Of a stretch of DNA of 64,000 nucleotides, positions 1 to 9,876 are shown piece after piece. Every line of letters begins with the position of its first letter. Positions within the stretch are counted from its first letter, which is position 1. The translations under genes were made by a program, and so were the position numbers. The DNA comes from Thozetella sp. PMI_491 (Eukaryota; Ascomycota; Sordariomycetes; Chaetosphaeriales; Chaetosphaeriaceae). Under the pieces are notes generated by a model. It searched no databases and was not told where the DNA came from. It worked only from the letters and a program-made list of their open reading frames with translations. The stretch covers positions 1,655,860 through 1,719,859 of the forward strand of contig MU270015.1 of the NCBI GenBank assembly GCA_021432635.1, written 5' to 3'.

Positions 1-485
1 CTGATTTCTTAATCCAAAGAACGGGATCTTCCAAATAGTGTTCGTATGCTCGCCTAGCTCATCTGTGCTGCTTTTGAAAGCAACACTGATCAGTGTTGGT
101 TCAATACTAGGATCCCATTCCTGGGGTAAAACAAAGGGCTAAAACTGGTTCATACTGTTGGTCTGGTCTTCTCTGTGTATCTGGTGGAAAGCAGTCTAGG
201 AGCTCCAGAGAGCTCTTAAATAGCTTCCATCTTGATCACGTGGTTGCTCCCCACGTGGCTCCCATGGAGCTTCCAGCTTCCATATCCACAGCGAGCGAGC
301 GCTGCGAATCTACTGTTCCAACATCTACTGTGTATAAAAAGGAATTAAAAAGTTTTTTTCCAGGTAGGTTTTTTTTTTTTTTGATATTCATATGTGGCAT
401 TACTGATCATCTAGGAGTTCTAAGGAGATCTAGAAGCTAAACCGGGCTTCTCGTGGCACAGATGCAGATGCCATGCACCCCCATG
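1..485. other. Left-edge intergenic region
   Basis: No coding feature could be supported. The stretch contains a T-rich run near position 369-382 and short open frames without family resemblance. It lies downstream of the minus-strand MFS gene ending at 486, so it probably holds that gene's 3' untranslated region and the flank of a gene outside the window. Confidence 0.5.
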
Positions 486-2314
486 CTAAGGTATATACCG
501 TTTAGGGTGCGCTACTAGAAAGCTAGCGACGGTCGCAACACCGCAGACCACCAGCAAAAAGTAGAAGCCTTGCTGGCAGGACTCATAATACGCCTGCTGG
601 GCTATTTCACGAACGTCCGGGGTTAATCTATGGATTGCCTCCACTGAGGACTTCAGCATCTGAATGACCTACTAAAGTTAGCATACCTTACTGAAATACT
701 GCGTTGCCGTTTGGGCCTTACCTCCTCTCTATTTGGCAAGTGTGACAACGAAGCATCGAGCTTATATGATAGGAAGCTCTGACTGATAGTCGACACGGCT
801 GCTACACCCCAGACTGATCCCATTGACCTTGATAGGTAGATTAACGAGGTCGCGACAGCGTGATCTAGGAGCAAGCTCTGAGCAGACGTTCCGTATGCCA
901 CACATGAAGGGATACTTACCATCGATGCTGGAAGCCCTAATGAAGGCGAAGAGGCTGGAAGGAAACGCTATTCCTTGGCCTAGGTTTCCAAGCATCAAGT
1001 ACAAGGAGTATTTCCAGCTAGGCTCGTCCCTTCCTAATGTCGAAACCAGGCACGCGCTCACAAAGAACGTGGCAAGACCGACCCTGGTTAGAATATTGAG
1101 ATGATCACCGCGGGCCATCAGATACCCAGTAACGAGGCTCCCAATGGGGGTGGATAATGCCGGCGCGACTAAGCGGAGACCAGCCGTGGACGGCCGGTCA
1201 AGCAGAACAGCCTGGAAAAAGAGTGGCATCAAAAAAAGGAACTAGCACCATGCATCAGCGAACCAGTCCAAAAGATGAGGTCATATGGCTGTACTGACGC
1301 CGTACGCTGCAATCCCCAAGCAGACGTTAGCGACCAGAAGCGCGATTCGGTCTAAACGCCGCAGCATCCTCAGAGGCATAATAGGCGCGGCTGCCGTTCT
1401 CATCTCGGCAACGACAAAGATGATAAGAAACACAGCGCTGCCCACAAGGCAAGCAACAACAACGCTATCGGACCAATTAGACACATTACTTCCCATGCTC
1501 AGGGCAGCCGTCTGGAGCGACAGCCATATGACCATGGTCATAGCACCGGCAACATCGACGCGATTCCACGCGGTCTCCACCGAGACGTGGCCATCTTCGG
1601 CATCTTCTAACTCCGAATACTGTTTTCTCGAACTGTTGGTGACAAGATGGTATGCAACAATAAGGGCCACCACCGAGATAGGAACTTGGAGGAGAAAGCA
1701 ATATCGCCAGCCAATGTTATCCGCAATGAACCCGCCAACTGAAGCACCCATAATGGATCCCAGACCGAGGAACATGTTTTGCACCGCTTGATAGGTCCCA
1801 CGGTGTCTCTGAGGCACAATGTCGGAATTGATGATAGTGGCTTGGAGGCATGTTAGCATACCGCACCTCTGCAATATACCGGGCTGGGTCTTCGAACCCA
1901 TAGTCATCAAACCGCCGCCTCCAATTCCAGTAACGGCTCGCATTATATCGAGAGAGACGATATCAAGCGCGAGGGAGCAGCCAAGGCACCCGACGCAGAA
2001 CATGGTGGTTGCGATTAGCAAGCAGATGCGACGGCCGAAAATGTCGGAAAAACGACCGTACAGTGGCTGGATGGCTGTGCTCGTCAGGAGATATGACGTA
2101 GTGATCCACGATGCTGTATTCGAAGATAGAAAGCTTGAGCTGATCGCAGCGTAGGTCGATGCAGTGACGGTGCCATCGAATCCAGCAAGGAATACATTCG
2201 CGAAGAGAGCTGCTTCTTGTCAGCCTTGGATCCGAAGTCAACATGAGTGGTACTCGCCCGTCTCAATCCAGACAAATCCCGGGGGTGCCTGCCAGAGGTC
2301 ATCTTTTTGACCAT
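486..2314 (-). CDS. MFS transporter, DHA2/Vba-like, six exons
   Basis: Integral membrane transporter of the major facilitator superfamily, probably a proton antiporter exporting small molecules. Joining exons 2314-2254, 2215-1898, 1840-1299, 1241-920, 864-722 and 668-486 gives one open frame of 522 residues. Visible landmarks are the GFDGTVTA segment of helix 1, the loop 2-3 signature YGRFSDIFGRR, the motif GIGGGGLMTMATIINSDIVP (helix 4 and following loop) and PLFFQAVLLD in the second half. Removing the 57-base in-frame intron at 1841-1897 restores the family sequence across that motif. The first intron as modelled is only 38 bases, so the first exon and start codon are the least certain part. 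The carrier may export the product of the nearby NRPS cluster, or belong to the neighbouring regulator; substrate is not readable from sequence. Confidence 0.85.
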
Positions 2315-2732
2315 TGCATGATGTTTCTGTTCGCGAAAGGAGCGGATCGCTGGGGGGCTGCCATTGCTTCTTAGACCTTGACTCAACTTGGGGGCATCAG
2401 TCTTACACAAAAAAAATACTAGGGCCTGAGAAGAACATTTCGAGATAAAATAGTGCTACATAACGACATTGGATCGGTTTCCGTGGCCAAACCAAACGGT
2501 TAGGACAAAGCTGGGATCCACCCGAGCTGTAAGTGGACAAGGGCGGCCGAGCCCCAAACTCGGCCGCTCCGAGCCCGCCTTCAAGAAAAAGTGGACCCAC
2601 CTACTGGAGCCAATGAAGGAAATAACGCTGTTTAGCGGAGTTGTTTGCAATGCCAGCTCAGCGATAGTGCACTTCATTGCTGTTTGCTAGCCTAGCAACC
2701 ATGCATATTACTTGCGTCTTGACGCACAGATC
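2315..2732. other. Intergenic region between MFS gene and transcription factor gene
   Basis: Contains the promoter side of the minus-strand MFS gene and the 3' side of the minus-strand regulator ending at 2733. A GC-rich patch at about 2510-2600 contains several CGG/CCG triplets (for example the segment reading GGCGGCCGAGC), which could be zinc-cluster regulator half-sites. No gene seen. Confidence 0.4.
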
Positions 2733-4213
2733 CTATGTATCGTGTCCCCGGCTACAAAGAGAGTCATAAATATCCCTCCCGGATTGTTCATCCATCACCG
2801 AAATCCACATAAACGACTTTAATAATCTCTGCATGTCCCTCCACGTGCTGACCCGGCATCTATCGGCGTGCTCTCGAAAATGATCTCTCAGCCACGCTTC
2901 ACATCGAGCATTAAAAACTGAATTGGCCCCAATCATCAGCAGCCAGAGAATCAGCCGAGAAGAGAAGCTCCCGTCTGGGGATTCTAGGCCGAGGATGCAA
3001 CTCTTATAAGCAGTAGCAAACTGGGGGTAAGGTGGCCAAATGTCATGCCACTGCATGAAGACATGGTAAGACAAAGCTAGCAGGCCATGCCGAACCGCTT
3101 CAGCGATTGAGCCTGTGGCGAAGCGCACGTTGAGCAGGCGGTAGCTCACTGCAGTCATGGTTTCACGGACGACAGTTAGGCTCATTGAACGCTGGGTTTC
3201 TGCCCCGAGATCTACCAGAAAGCAGAATTTCTTCATAACTCGCCAGGCCGTAGCAAGACCGTCGTCAATGTGTCGGGGGAGTCCCCCGTCGTCTTGGCCA
3301 TCGCGGGAAGGGGTAAGCAACTTCGCAGGATATGGTGCCATAGAATTCGAATCTTGATAGAAAAATAGAGGAGGCGTGCCGCTGAGAAGCCCCATCTTCA
3401 GATCGCATCTACGATGCATTAGAACCCCATCAATAGCTACAGGGCTTTTGTTCTCACCTCAATATTTCGAAAAGCAGATTTTCGTCTTTGAAAACATCTA
3501 GCCCTCCTCTCAGCTCAACCATTCGACGAAGACCTTCCATGTGATGAGTCGCAGTCTCGAGGTCTCCACTGAAGTGTGAGACATTAGCCAGCTTCAGAAC
3601 TGCAGTCATCGTAGAATCTGAGATCTTTATGTCGTTGTCGTCTCCTAAAAGCCTCTCGCGAAGGAGTTTCAGCCCTCGCTGAAGATGCAGTATCGCCGCG
3701 GGCCGGATATCCTGGCGGCGCAGGACCTTATCAACGAACATATCTGTGGCGCATGCCGTAATGTGAAGGGCCAGGGGGTCGAGCCCGAGGGGGTAGGACC
3801 ACTCTTGATCGCCTCGTTGGAGAGGAATCACCGCTGTCAGAGGGAAGACGATCTTTTGTGCCACTGCAGATACTGGTTTATGCAAAATTAGCCCTTGTTG
3901 ACTGGACTATAGGCCTAGGGTACTGACCTTTTGCCATATTCAGCAGCATTTGAGGTTCTATCTCATTGCTGAAGTAATCGAAATAGAGCTCTGTACCGAT
4001 GCGGCTAGGAAGGAATGGCATAAACGTATGGACTACTTCCTCCAGCTTGAGTCGTTCGGCCCGCGCAGCAATGACTGTGTTTGCTTGGCCGGTCCTCTGC
4101 CGGGCTTTGCCTGGGCCCCTGTTCCGCTTCCCTCGCATCACATGGCTTCTTACCAACTTTCGAGTAGCCCGGTCATTCTTGCCGTTATTGGACGAAATAA
4201 TGAAGGGCATCAT
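2733..4213 (-). CDS. Fungal-specific transcription factor domain protein without a Zn2Cys6 cluster
   Basis: Probable nuclear regulator. Exons 4213-3928, 3872-3458 and 3408-2733 join in phase to 458 residues. The N-terminus has the basic stretch TRKLVRSHVMRGKRNR (about residues 14-29), which in this family replaces a recognisable zinc cluster. The middle and C-terminal parts carry the helical region with HHMEGLRRMVELRGG, typical of the fungal transcription factor 2 domain family (PF11951-like). No CxxC pair is present. The start is the double ATG at 4213; reading upstream of it in the same frame shows no better start. It is divergent from the SDR gene at 5070 across an 855-base intergenic region, so it may regulate the NRPS locus. 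Such proteins are often annotated only as C6 factors; direct DNA binding by this one is unproven. Confidence 0.78.
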
Positions 4214-5069
4214 GATTGAGGAGCCAGTGGGCCCGCTGCATCCGCCGGGGCCTACCATTTTGCGAGTCTGCGCCTTTCCTGGTCTCGGCAGGTCGACAGC
4301 AGCTCCAGCGTATCGTCCTTGGCGCCCAGAAGACCAGAGAGAGGAAGCTTGCAGGAACAGGGCTGAGGAGGCCCACAAAGCGGCACTCGCAAGGAATAGT
4401 GACTGTGGCTCCGGTATATCGTCTCTCTCTGTCGCTGTGTGTGGCGTGTGCGCGTGTGCACGTTATTGGTGTGTTGCACGCTTGCGTGTACTGCTAATGT
4501 ATGTACTATTAGCGCGCTTTGTTATTTGCCGTCAATCTAGGCCGTTTTAGGGCAGTGCTATTCTCTGCCGGCGGAAAAGACCCAGCTTGGATGACTAGAC
4601 CGGGGATGTAGAGCTGGGAGGTGAAAAGTCAATAGATTTCTAGGCGACTTGAAAGGTGGTTCGCCGAAAGTAGTCCAACTCCCGTGAAGGACACGGTGCA
4701 GGAAAGACAGGTTCCTTTGAAAGAATTCGAGATGGCGCACTATGGGTTTTGGCAACTTCCGGCGACCGGCGTCATTGGCGGACGTGTGGGTTATTGTGGG
4801 TTATTGCGGGTCGTTTGGATGCCAAGACTTTTATCCATTTTCCATTTCTGGTATAGCAGCATGGACACCCGGGTGTCTCGGTGTTAGGCTAACAGAAGCC
4901 GGTCCTGTTGCTCCCCGGACCCGAGAGCTCGACAACTGCTCTACGAGCAAGTGCTCGACGCCGGTCCACGAAGCCTATAAATTCACACCACAAGTGCAGC
5001 TCACATGATGAGTTCCGACGGCCTCTATTCAGCAAATTTTCGGCTGCAACGATATCCATTTAATGCACA
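4214..5069. promoter_or_regulatory. Divergent promoter region, regulator and SDR
   Basis: An 855-base stretch between two divergently transcribed genes, so both promoters should lie here. It includes a GT/GC-rich simple segment at about 4430-4475 and a direct repeat GTGGGTTATTG at 4788 and 4797. CGG-type triplets are scattered at 4757-4790 and 4895-4975. No coding potential with a recognisable family was found. Confidence 0.45.
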
Positions 5070-6032
5070 ATGGCTACGCTACCAAAGTTTGTCTTGATCA
5101 CCGGCTGCTCAGAAGGCGGCATAGGCGATAGCCTGGCCACGGTCTTCCAGGAGAAAGGCTACCACGTCTTCGCAACTGCGCGGAATGTTTCTAAGATCTC
5201 GAAGGCCCTCTCGGACAAGGCCAACGTCACGGTTATGCCACTTGACGTGCTTTCCTCTGAGTCGATTGCTGCTGCGGTCGAGCGCGTCAACGAGGTAACT
5301 GGGGGTAGACTCGATGTATTGGTCAACAACAGTGGTGCGACGCTCATCGCGCCGGCTCTAGACACCCCGATGGAGAGGGCTAAGTACTTGATGGAGCTGA
5401 ACTTTTGGGCCCCTGTGGCCATGCTCCACGCCTTCAGCCCTCTCCTGATTCAGGCTCAAGGGTGCATGGTGAATAACACGTCTGCCAACGCAGTTGTCCC
5501 TATGCCTCTGAATAGTGAGTTCTGATTATTTCTTCCTTGGCAAGCAACCGCTAATCCTAATCTGCCAGGTGTTTACAACGCCTCGAAAGCCGCCCTCGCT
5601 GTCGCTAGTGATACGTGGCGTCTCGAACTACAACCTCTTGGGGTTCGAGTCATGACTCTCATCACCGGCGGCGTCAAGACGAAGCTATGGACGAAATATG
5701 ACAGCGTCGAGATCCCTCCTACTTCGCACTACTACAAAATCCAAGATTTCATTAAAAGCCTGGCAGATGGCCGGCTTCAGAACGACGGTATGGACGCGAG
5801 GGAGTACGCGATGAGGGTGGTGCGAGAAATTGAGAGAGGCGCGGTTGGGGACGTGTGGGTGGGCGGGGGCTCTAATACTTCAACCAAGTGGGCTTTGTCG
5901 CTGTCACCACGATCCGTCCGGGTAAGACGTCTATCACATATTTAGTATATCACGGTATAGCTAATCCAACTATAGGACAAGATGCTGGAAGGATTTCTCC
6001 CCTTTGCTAAGGAGATGGCCAAGGCGAAATAA
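5070..6032 (+). CDS. Short-chain dehydrogenase/reductase, AYR1-like
   Basis: NAD(P)-dependent oxidoreductase. Exons 5070-5514, 5569-5921 and 5976-6032 join to 284 residues. The nucleotide-binding motif is TGCSEGGIG (residues about 11-19), the NNSG motif follows the fourth strand, and the catalytic YNASK (Y-x3-K) sits just after the first intron. The GCSxGGIG form is characteristic of fungal relatives of 1-acyl-dihydroxyacetone-phosphate reductase (Ayr1), a group that has been recruited repeatedly into secondary metabolism. C-terminal residues include a basic KEMAKAK tail and no membrane anchor is evident. It lies convergent to the methyltransferase gene and divergent from the regulator. Its real substrate in this locus is unknown; it may reduce an NRPS-derived carbonyl. 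Confidence 0.88.
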
Positions 6033-6380
6033 CCGAGCCGTGGCTATCAGCTGTGGATGCCCACGGAATAAAACATAAGTGAGCTTGTATTAGTTCATAT
6101 CAATACTACACAAGAACTGGATAGTTTTAGCCTTTATATTACAAACAAAGCCCTTTGGTCAATATTTCTACCACGTAGCGATGGGATGTTTTTTTTGGGG
6201 AGGGGGGGGAGGGGGGAGGGCGGGCGTTAGCGATGATGCCTTGGCAAAGAATACAACAGTGCAGTAAACTTAACAAGGAAGTAACAAGCAAGTGCGGTAG
6301 AAGTAACTGAGATGAATACTGTAAACCTCTAAGAATATGTCCCCAAGAAAACGAAGAGTCATGTGCTATATTCTTTAAAA
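6033..6380. other. Convergent intergenic region
   Basis: Spacer between the 3' ends of the SDR gene and the methyltransferase gene. It holds both 3' untranslated regions and a strongly G-rich tract at 6197-6224, listed separately. Confidence 0.5.
6197..6224 (+). repeat. G-rich tract with quadruplex potential
   Basis: Five runs of guanines (4, 8, 6, 3 and 3) are separated by single A or C bases and preceded by eight T. The pattern meets the usual rule for an intramolecular G-quadruplex with one-base loops. It sits between two convergent genes, where it could affect transcription termination, or it may just be slippage-prone low-complexity DNA. Confidence 0.7.
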
Positions 6381-7343
6381 TTAGTCCTCGGCGTTCGAAC
6401 CTTGTTCTATTCGAGGCTTGATGAGTTCAGCAGCTGGCTGCTTTGAAGCCTGAAGTTGGGGACGGGTAATATAGCAGTCGGCATAAAGCCAGCCATCTTC
6501 TTCGAGCCCCAACGGATCCAGACCTCGGTCCAACACGGCAGAAACAGCCCAGGACTGTTCAGACACTGTCTTGAAACGCCGTTGCTTAAATGCGACGCCA
6601 GGTACCTTTTCTGTGATTAGCCCGTAGTGACTCAGAACGGTGGCGGTGCCCTCGAAGGTGTAGGTACGCAAGACGAATGCCACCATCCAAAGCTGGCTGG
6701 GATTCTTGTTGGCTGCGGCAATTCGGGCGAAGGTATTTGGGCCGACATAGCTCCCGCCACCGGTGCACAGTACAATATTCACGTCCCGTAAAGCCTCAGC
6801 CAGCTCAGATGACGGCGAGCTCAGTTCCAAGTTCTCAGTCCAGCCACTCGCGAGCAAGCCGGTAGCGGTGCCGTAGCGAATAGCGTTTGTTGATATGTCA
6901 AGCCCGATGACGGAGGGTTCAAGAGACCGTTTACAAGCTTCGAAGAACTCTCGATCGATGAGAGTACGCTGCTCTAGGGGTTCGTCCGCTGTGCTTCTAT
7001 AGTGCATTGCCATGGTATTCAGGTTTAAGTCGTGCCGCAACAAAGCCGAGTTGATTCCGTAAGAACAGCAAACGTCGAGGACTTTGACGTCACCGACAGA
7101 CGAGTCTCTAGTTGCATCTTTATACCAGCTAATGATGTTTCTGAGGCAGTGGACCCCATGTTGTGGTATTTGATAATCCAGGGCACAGAGGGTGTTCAGA
7201 TAGGGGCCCGGATAAGGTTGGTTATAGATCGAGTTAAAATCATTTTTGCCCTTTCCAGTCGTCACCTGGCATTGCGACTGCCGTGGTTCTAGTTGCTTCT
7301 GTCGTTCATGAGTTGTTTGTAACCCACTCTTAGGGGATGTCAT
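6381..7343 (-). CDS. Class I SAM-dependent methyltransferase
   Basis: A single-exon gene of 320 residues. The glycine-rich motif I reads VKVLDVCCSYGINSALL (about residues 84-100), followed by a GLDIS acidic strand end (motif II) and VNIVLCTGGGSYVG (motif IV region), consistent with a Rossmann-type SAM methyltransferase. The N-terminal segment with NQPYPGPYL and LDYQIPQHG precedes the fold. It is on the same strand as the FAD monooxygenase and NRPS, 643 bases downstream of the monooxygenase, so it is a likely O- or N-methylating tailoring enzyme. This is notable because the NRPS itself has no embedded methyltransferase domain. The acceptor atom cannot be deduced. The N-terminus is soluble, with no signal peptide. 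Confidence 0.82.
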   Translation of the reverse strand: MTSPKSGLQTTHERQKQLEPRQSQCQVTTGKGKNDFNSIYNQPYPGPYLNTLCALDYQIPQHGVHCLRNIISWYKDATRDSSVGDVKVLDVCCSYGINSALLRHDLNLNTMAMHYRSTADEPLEQRTLIDREFFEACKRSLEPSVIGLDISTNAIRYGTATGLLASGWTENLELSSPSSELAEALRDVNIVLCTGGGSYVGPNTFARIAAANKNPSQLWMVAFVLRTYTFEGTATVLSHYGLITEKVPGVAFKQRRFKTVSEQSWAVSAVLDRGLDPLGLEEDGWLYADCYITRPQLQASKQPAAELIKPRIEQGSNAED

Positions 7344-7986
7344 ATTCTAGCGGACTGGTTTCGTGACAACGTAGAATGGCTGCAATCGTGCACAACACCG
7401 AGTATTTAAAGCAGAAATTGGGCCCACGACTCTGATGCTCAAAGGGTGTTCAGGGATATTATATCAAGTCACCTCTCCTCCCTGTATATGTACTAAGCTG
7501 TATGCGCGAAGCCGGTATTAGCCGATCCGCTTCAGAGTTTTCTAATCTTCGTCTATCGATCATTGACTTTACAGCCCCCCTATTTCATAAGGAATACGTA
7601 ACTGGATTTTTTTAGAATACAAAGAAAGGATAAAATAAACTGTGTTCATTAAGTTCTTTGTTTTCTTTGTAGTTTGGTCGTGAGGCGCTCAAACTTCCTC
7701 TTACGCCTTCTTTAATAAACCTTTAAATGTGTTATATTACGGTCAAATGTGTGATGTTTGCAAACTATGGCATTCGATTTTCGTTTAATATGACTGAGCG
7801 GTATGTTAGGGTACGAGGTGTCTCTGCTCGTGCGAGTAGAGGAGCTGTCAGCAGGTTACGCTGTGTGGGTGCCGAGTTTCAAGTTCCGCCCGACGGCAGG
7901 GGCTCTTCGTTCCAAGCTGAGGCACTTATCCAAAGCCTTTATTACTCTTTTTATGGCTCTAATCTTCCGCAGGGTTGATCAGTGCG
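7344..7986. other. Intergenic region between methyltransferase and FAD monooxygenase genes
   Basis: Contains the methyltransferase promoter (minus strand) and the 3' region of the monooxygenase gene. AT-rich between about 7560 and 7800. Short open frames here show no family resemblance. Confidence 0.45.
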
Positions 7987-9466
7987 CTAGACCTTAGTCA
8001 ACCGCTGCGCTAGATTCTCCCTGGCCACGTTGCACATATCCTCAACATCCAAGCCGGCAGCCTTGTCAATCAGATCTTGCGCAAAAAGACCGATCTTGGT
8101 AAGATCATCTCCAGCTTCGCGGCCTGAGATTTTCGCAGACTGGCGGCTGGCCCTGACAAGCCACTGGCCCCGCTCACGCCGTGCCCCGTTGTAGGTCGAA
8201 AGCACCGTCGGCAGTTCCGCCGCGGCTTGCACCCGCGTGTCACCCAGTAGCTCAGCTAGGCATGCAGCGTCCTCCATACAGAATCCCGTGCCTGATCCAA
8301 GGGCCGGCATGGTTGCATGTGCAGCATCCCCCAGGATTGCCACTCGACCACGAGCAAACGTTGGGACGGGGTTGCCAAGATCGAATATTGCCCACTATAT
8401 GGGCCAACAATGCAGAAGTAGATCTTGTCAGCCGCCAAATATGATGAAATATAAGAAAAGACGAGCCAAGAGGAATGGGAATGGGAATGAGGAAGTCAGG
8501 CACACTGAATTTACGTACAACACGCAGTTGTTCATCAGGGTCAACCAAGGCCATCAGCTTGTCAACGGTTGGCCCAACCTCTTTAAGATCTCTAAGCATC
8601 TCGCTCGCGGGGCTTATCCTAGTGAGCTTCTGATAATCTGGCCAGTCATTTTTATCATGGACGTAGGCGACATAATTAAGAGTCTTGCCGCCACTGATGG
8701 CATATGTGATCAGATGGGCGTGCTTATTGCACTTCGAACAGTAACATTAGAGTTTGACAAACACGGCTCCTTTTTACGGGATACTGAGCGAACAACGTAC
8801 ATAGATTAATGTAGAGGAGGCTTTATCCCGGCCAATTGCTTCCACTGCCTTGTCCATCGGGACGAGGCCACGGTATACATAGTGGTGCGTATAGGTGGGG
8901 TTGGCGGCCGGACTGTCCTCACCCACGAGGAATTTTCGTACAAGGGAATGGATGCCGTCGCAGCCGATAACGGCATCAGCCTCGCAGGTGCTGCCATCTT
9001 TAAAACTCATCAATATCTTGCCAGTCTCTTTCTCTTCGAGCTCGTCTAGCTCTTTGGAGAGATAGACTTGATCCTGCGGGAAGCACTTGACCAGTTCGTC
9101 CAAGAAACGACCACGGTGTACGCCGTTCTGGCCCAAGGCTGTCTTGGCGCTGAAATTAGCACCTTCACCTAGGTCCTCGTAAACCCAAGTGAACGCGACC
9201 TTGCGCTCCTCGGATTCCCAAACCCGGTGACTATCGAGGTTGACACCCGAAGCTTTGAGGAAGGCGTCGTAGACAGCCCAATCGCAGATTTGCATGGCTT
9301 GAAGGCCGTTTGGTAGGAATAAGACCCCAGCACCAAGCTCACGAAACTTGCTACTGCGCTCGTAAATCTTGACATTGATGTTGCGTTTGTGAAGAGCAAT
9401 CCCTAGAGCCCATCCAGCAATACCTCCGCCGATGATGGCAACCTCGAAACCTTTTGGGACAGTCAT
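7987..9466 (-). CDS. FAD-dependent aromatic-hydroxylase-type monooxygenase
   Basis: Group A flavoprotein monooxygenase (PF01494, salicylate-hydroxylase-like). Exons 9466-8801, 8731-8519 and 8394-7987 join to 428 residues. An ATG six codons further upstream is also in frame. Visible motifs are the FAD dinucleotide site IIGGGIAG near the N-terminus, the ER pair after the second strand, the DG motif VIGCDGIHSLVR, and the second FAD motif RVAILGDAAHATMP. All are intact. It follows the NRPS on the same strand with 410 bases between. Known relatives in fungal clusters hydroxylate, epoxidise or ring-expand NRPS and terpene products. In the peramine/pyrrolopyrazine type of pathway an oxidation step after reductive release is expected, which would suit this enzyme; that link is inference. 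Confidence 0.9.
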
Positions 9467-9876
9467 TGGTGGCCTTAATTTCATTCGTCGTATACTGGGT
9501 TGAAAATTTGACAGTTGCTTCGTGCCAATATAAAGCCTTTGTCATGGACACTTCAATACCGAACGATAGGCTTGGCGTGGCGTACAGAGTTAAGTGCAGA
9601 AGTTTAGCATCCCTTGACTACCTTACCTGGGCGAAGAAGCTTCAGAAGTCTCCCACAAAGTCGCCTAAATTATCAAAATTACAAGAAGAGAAATTTAAAA
9701 GAATAAAGCCAATGCGATGATAGGCTTATCTTCTCGGAATTACGGCACGATTAGTCTGGCTCGAACATAAAGACTCAGTATGCCGAATAACGATGCCATC
9801 TGCGGGGTATTCTGATCCCACCTGCGCACTTACTAACTGCATCATGCAGTCAGATCTATTAAGAGTGCTACGAATG
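9467..9876. promoter_or_regulatory. Promoter region of FAD monooxygenase and NRPS 3' flank
   Basis: A 410-base spacer on the minus-strand gene series. It should hold the monooxygenase promoter and the NRPS terminator. No gene or clear motif was recognised. Confidence 0.4.

Noticed and set aside
4216-4550. Plus-strand open frames in the regulator's upstream region
   Set aside because: They overlap the regulator's 5' end and a GT-rich simple segment; composition is not that of a protein-coding gene.
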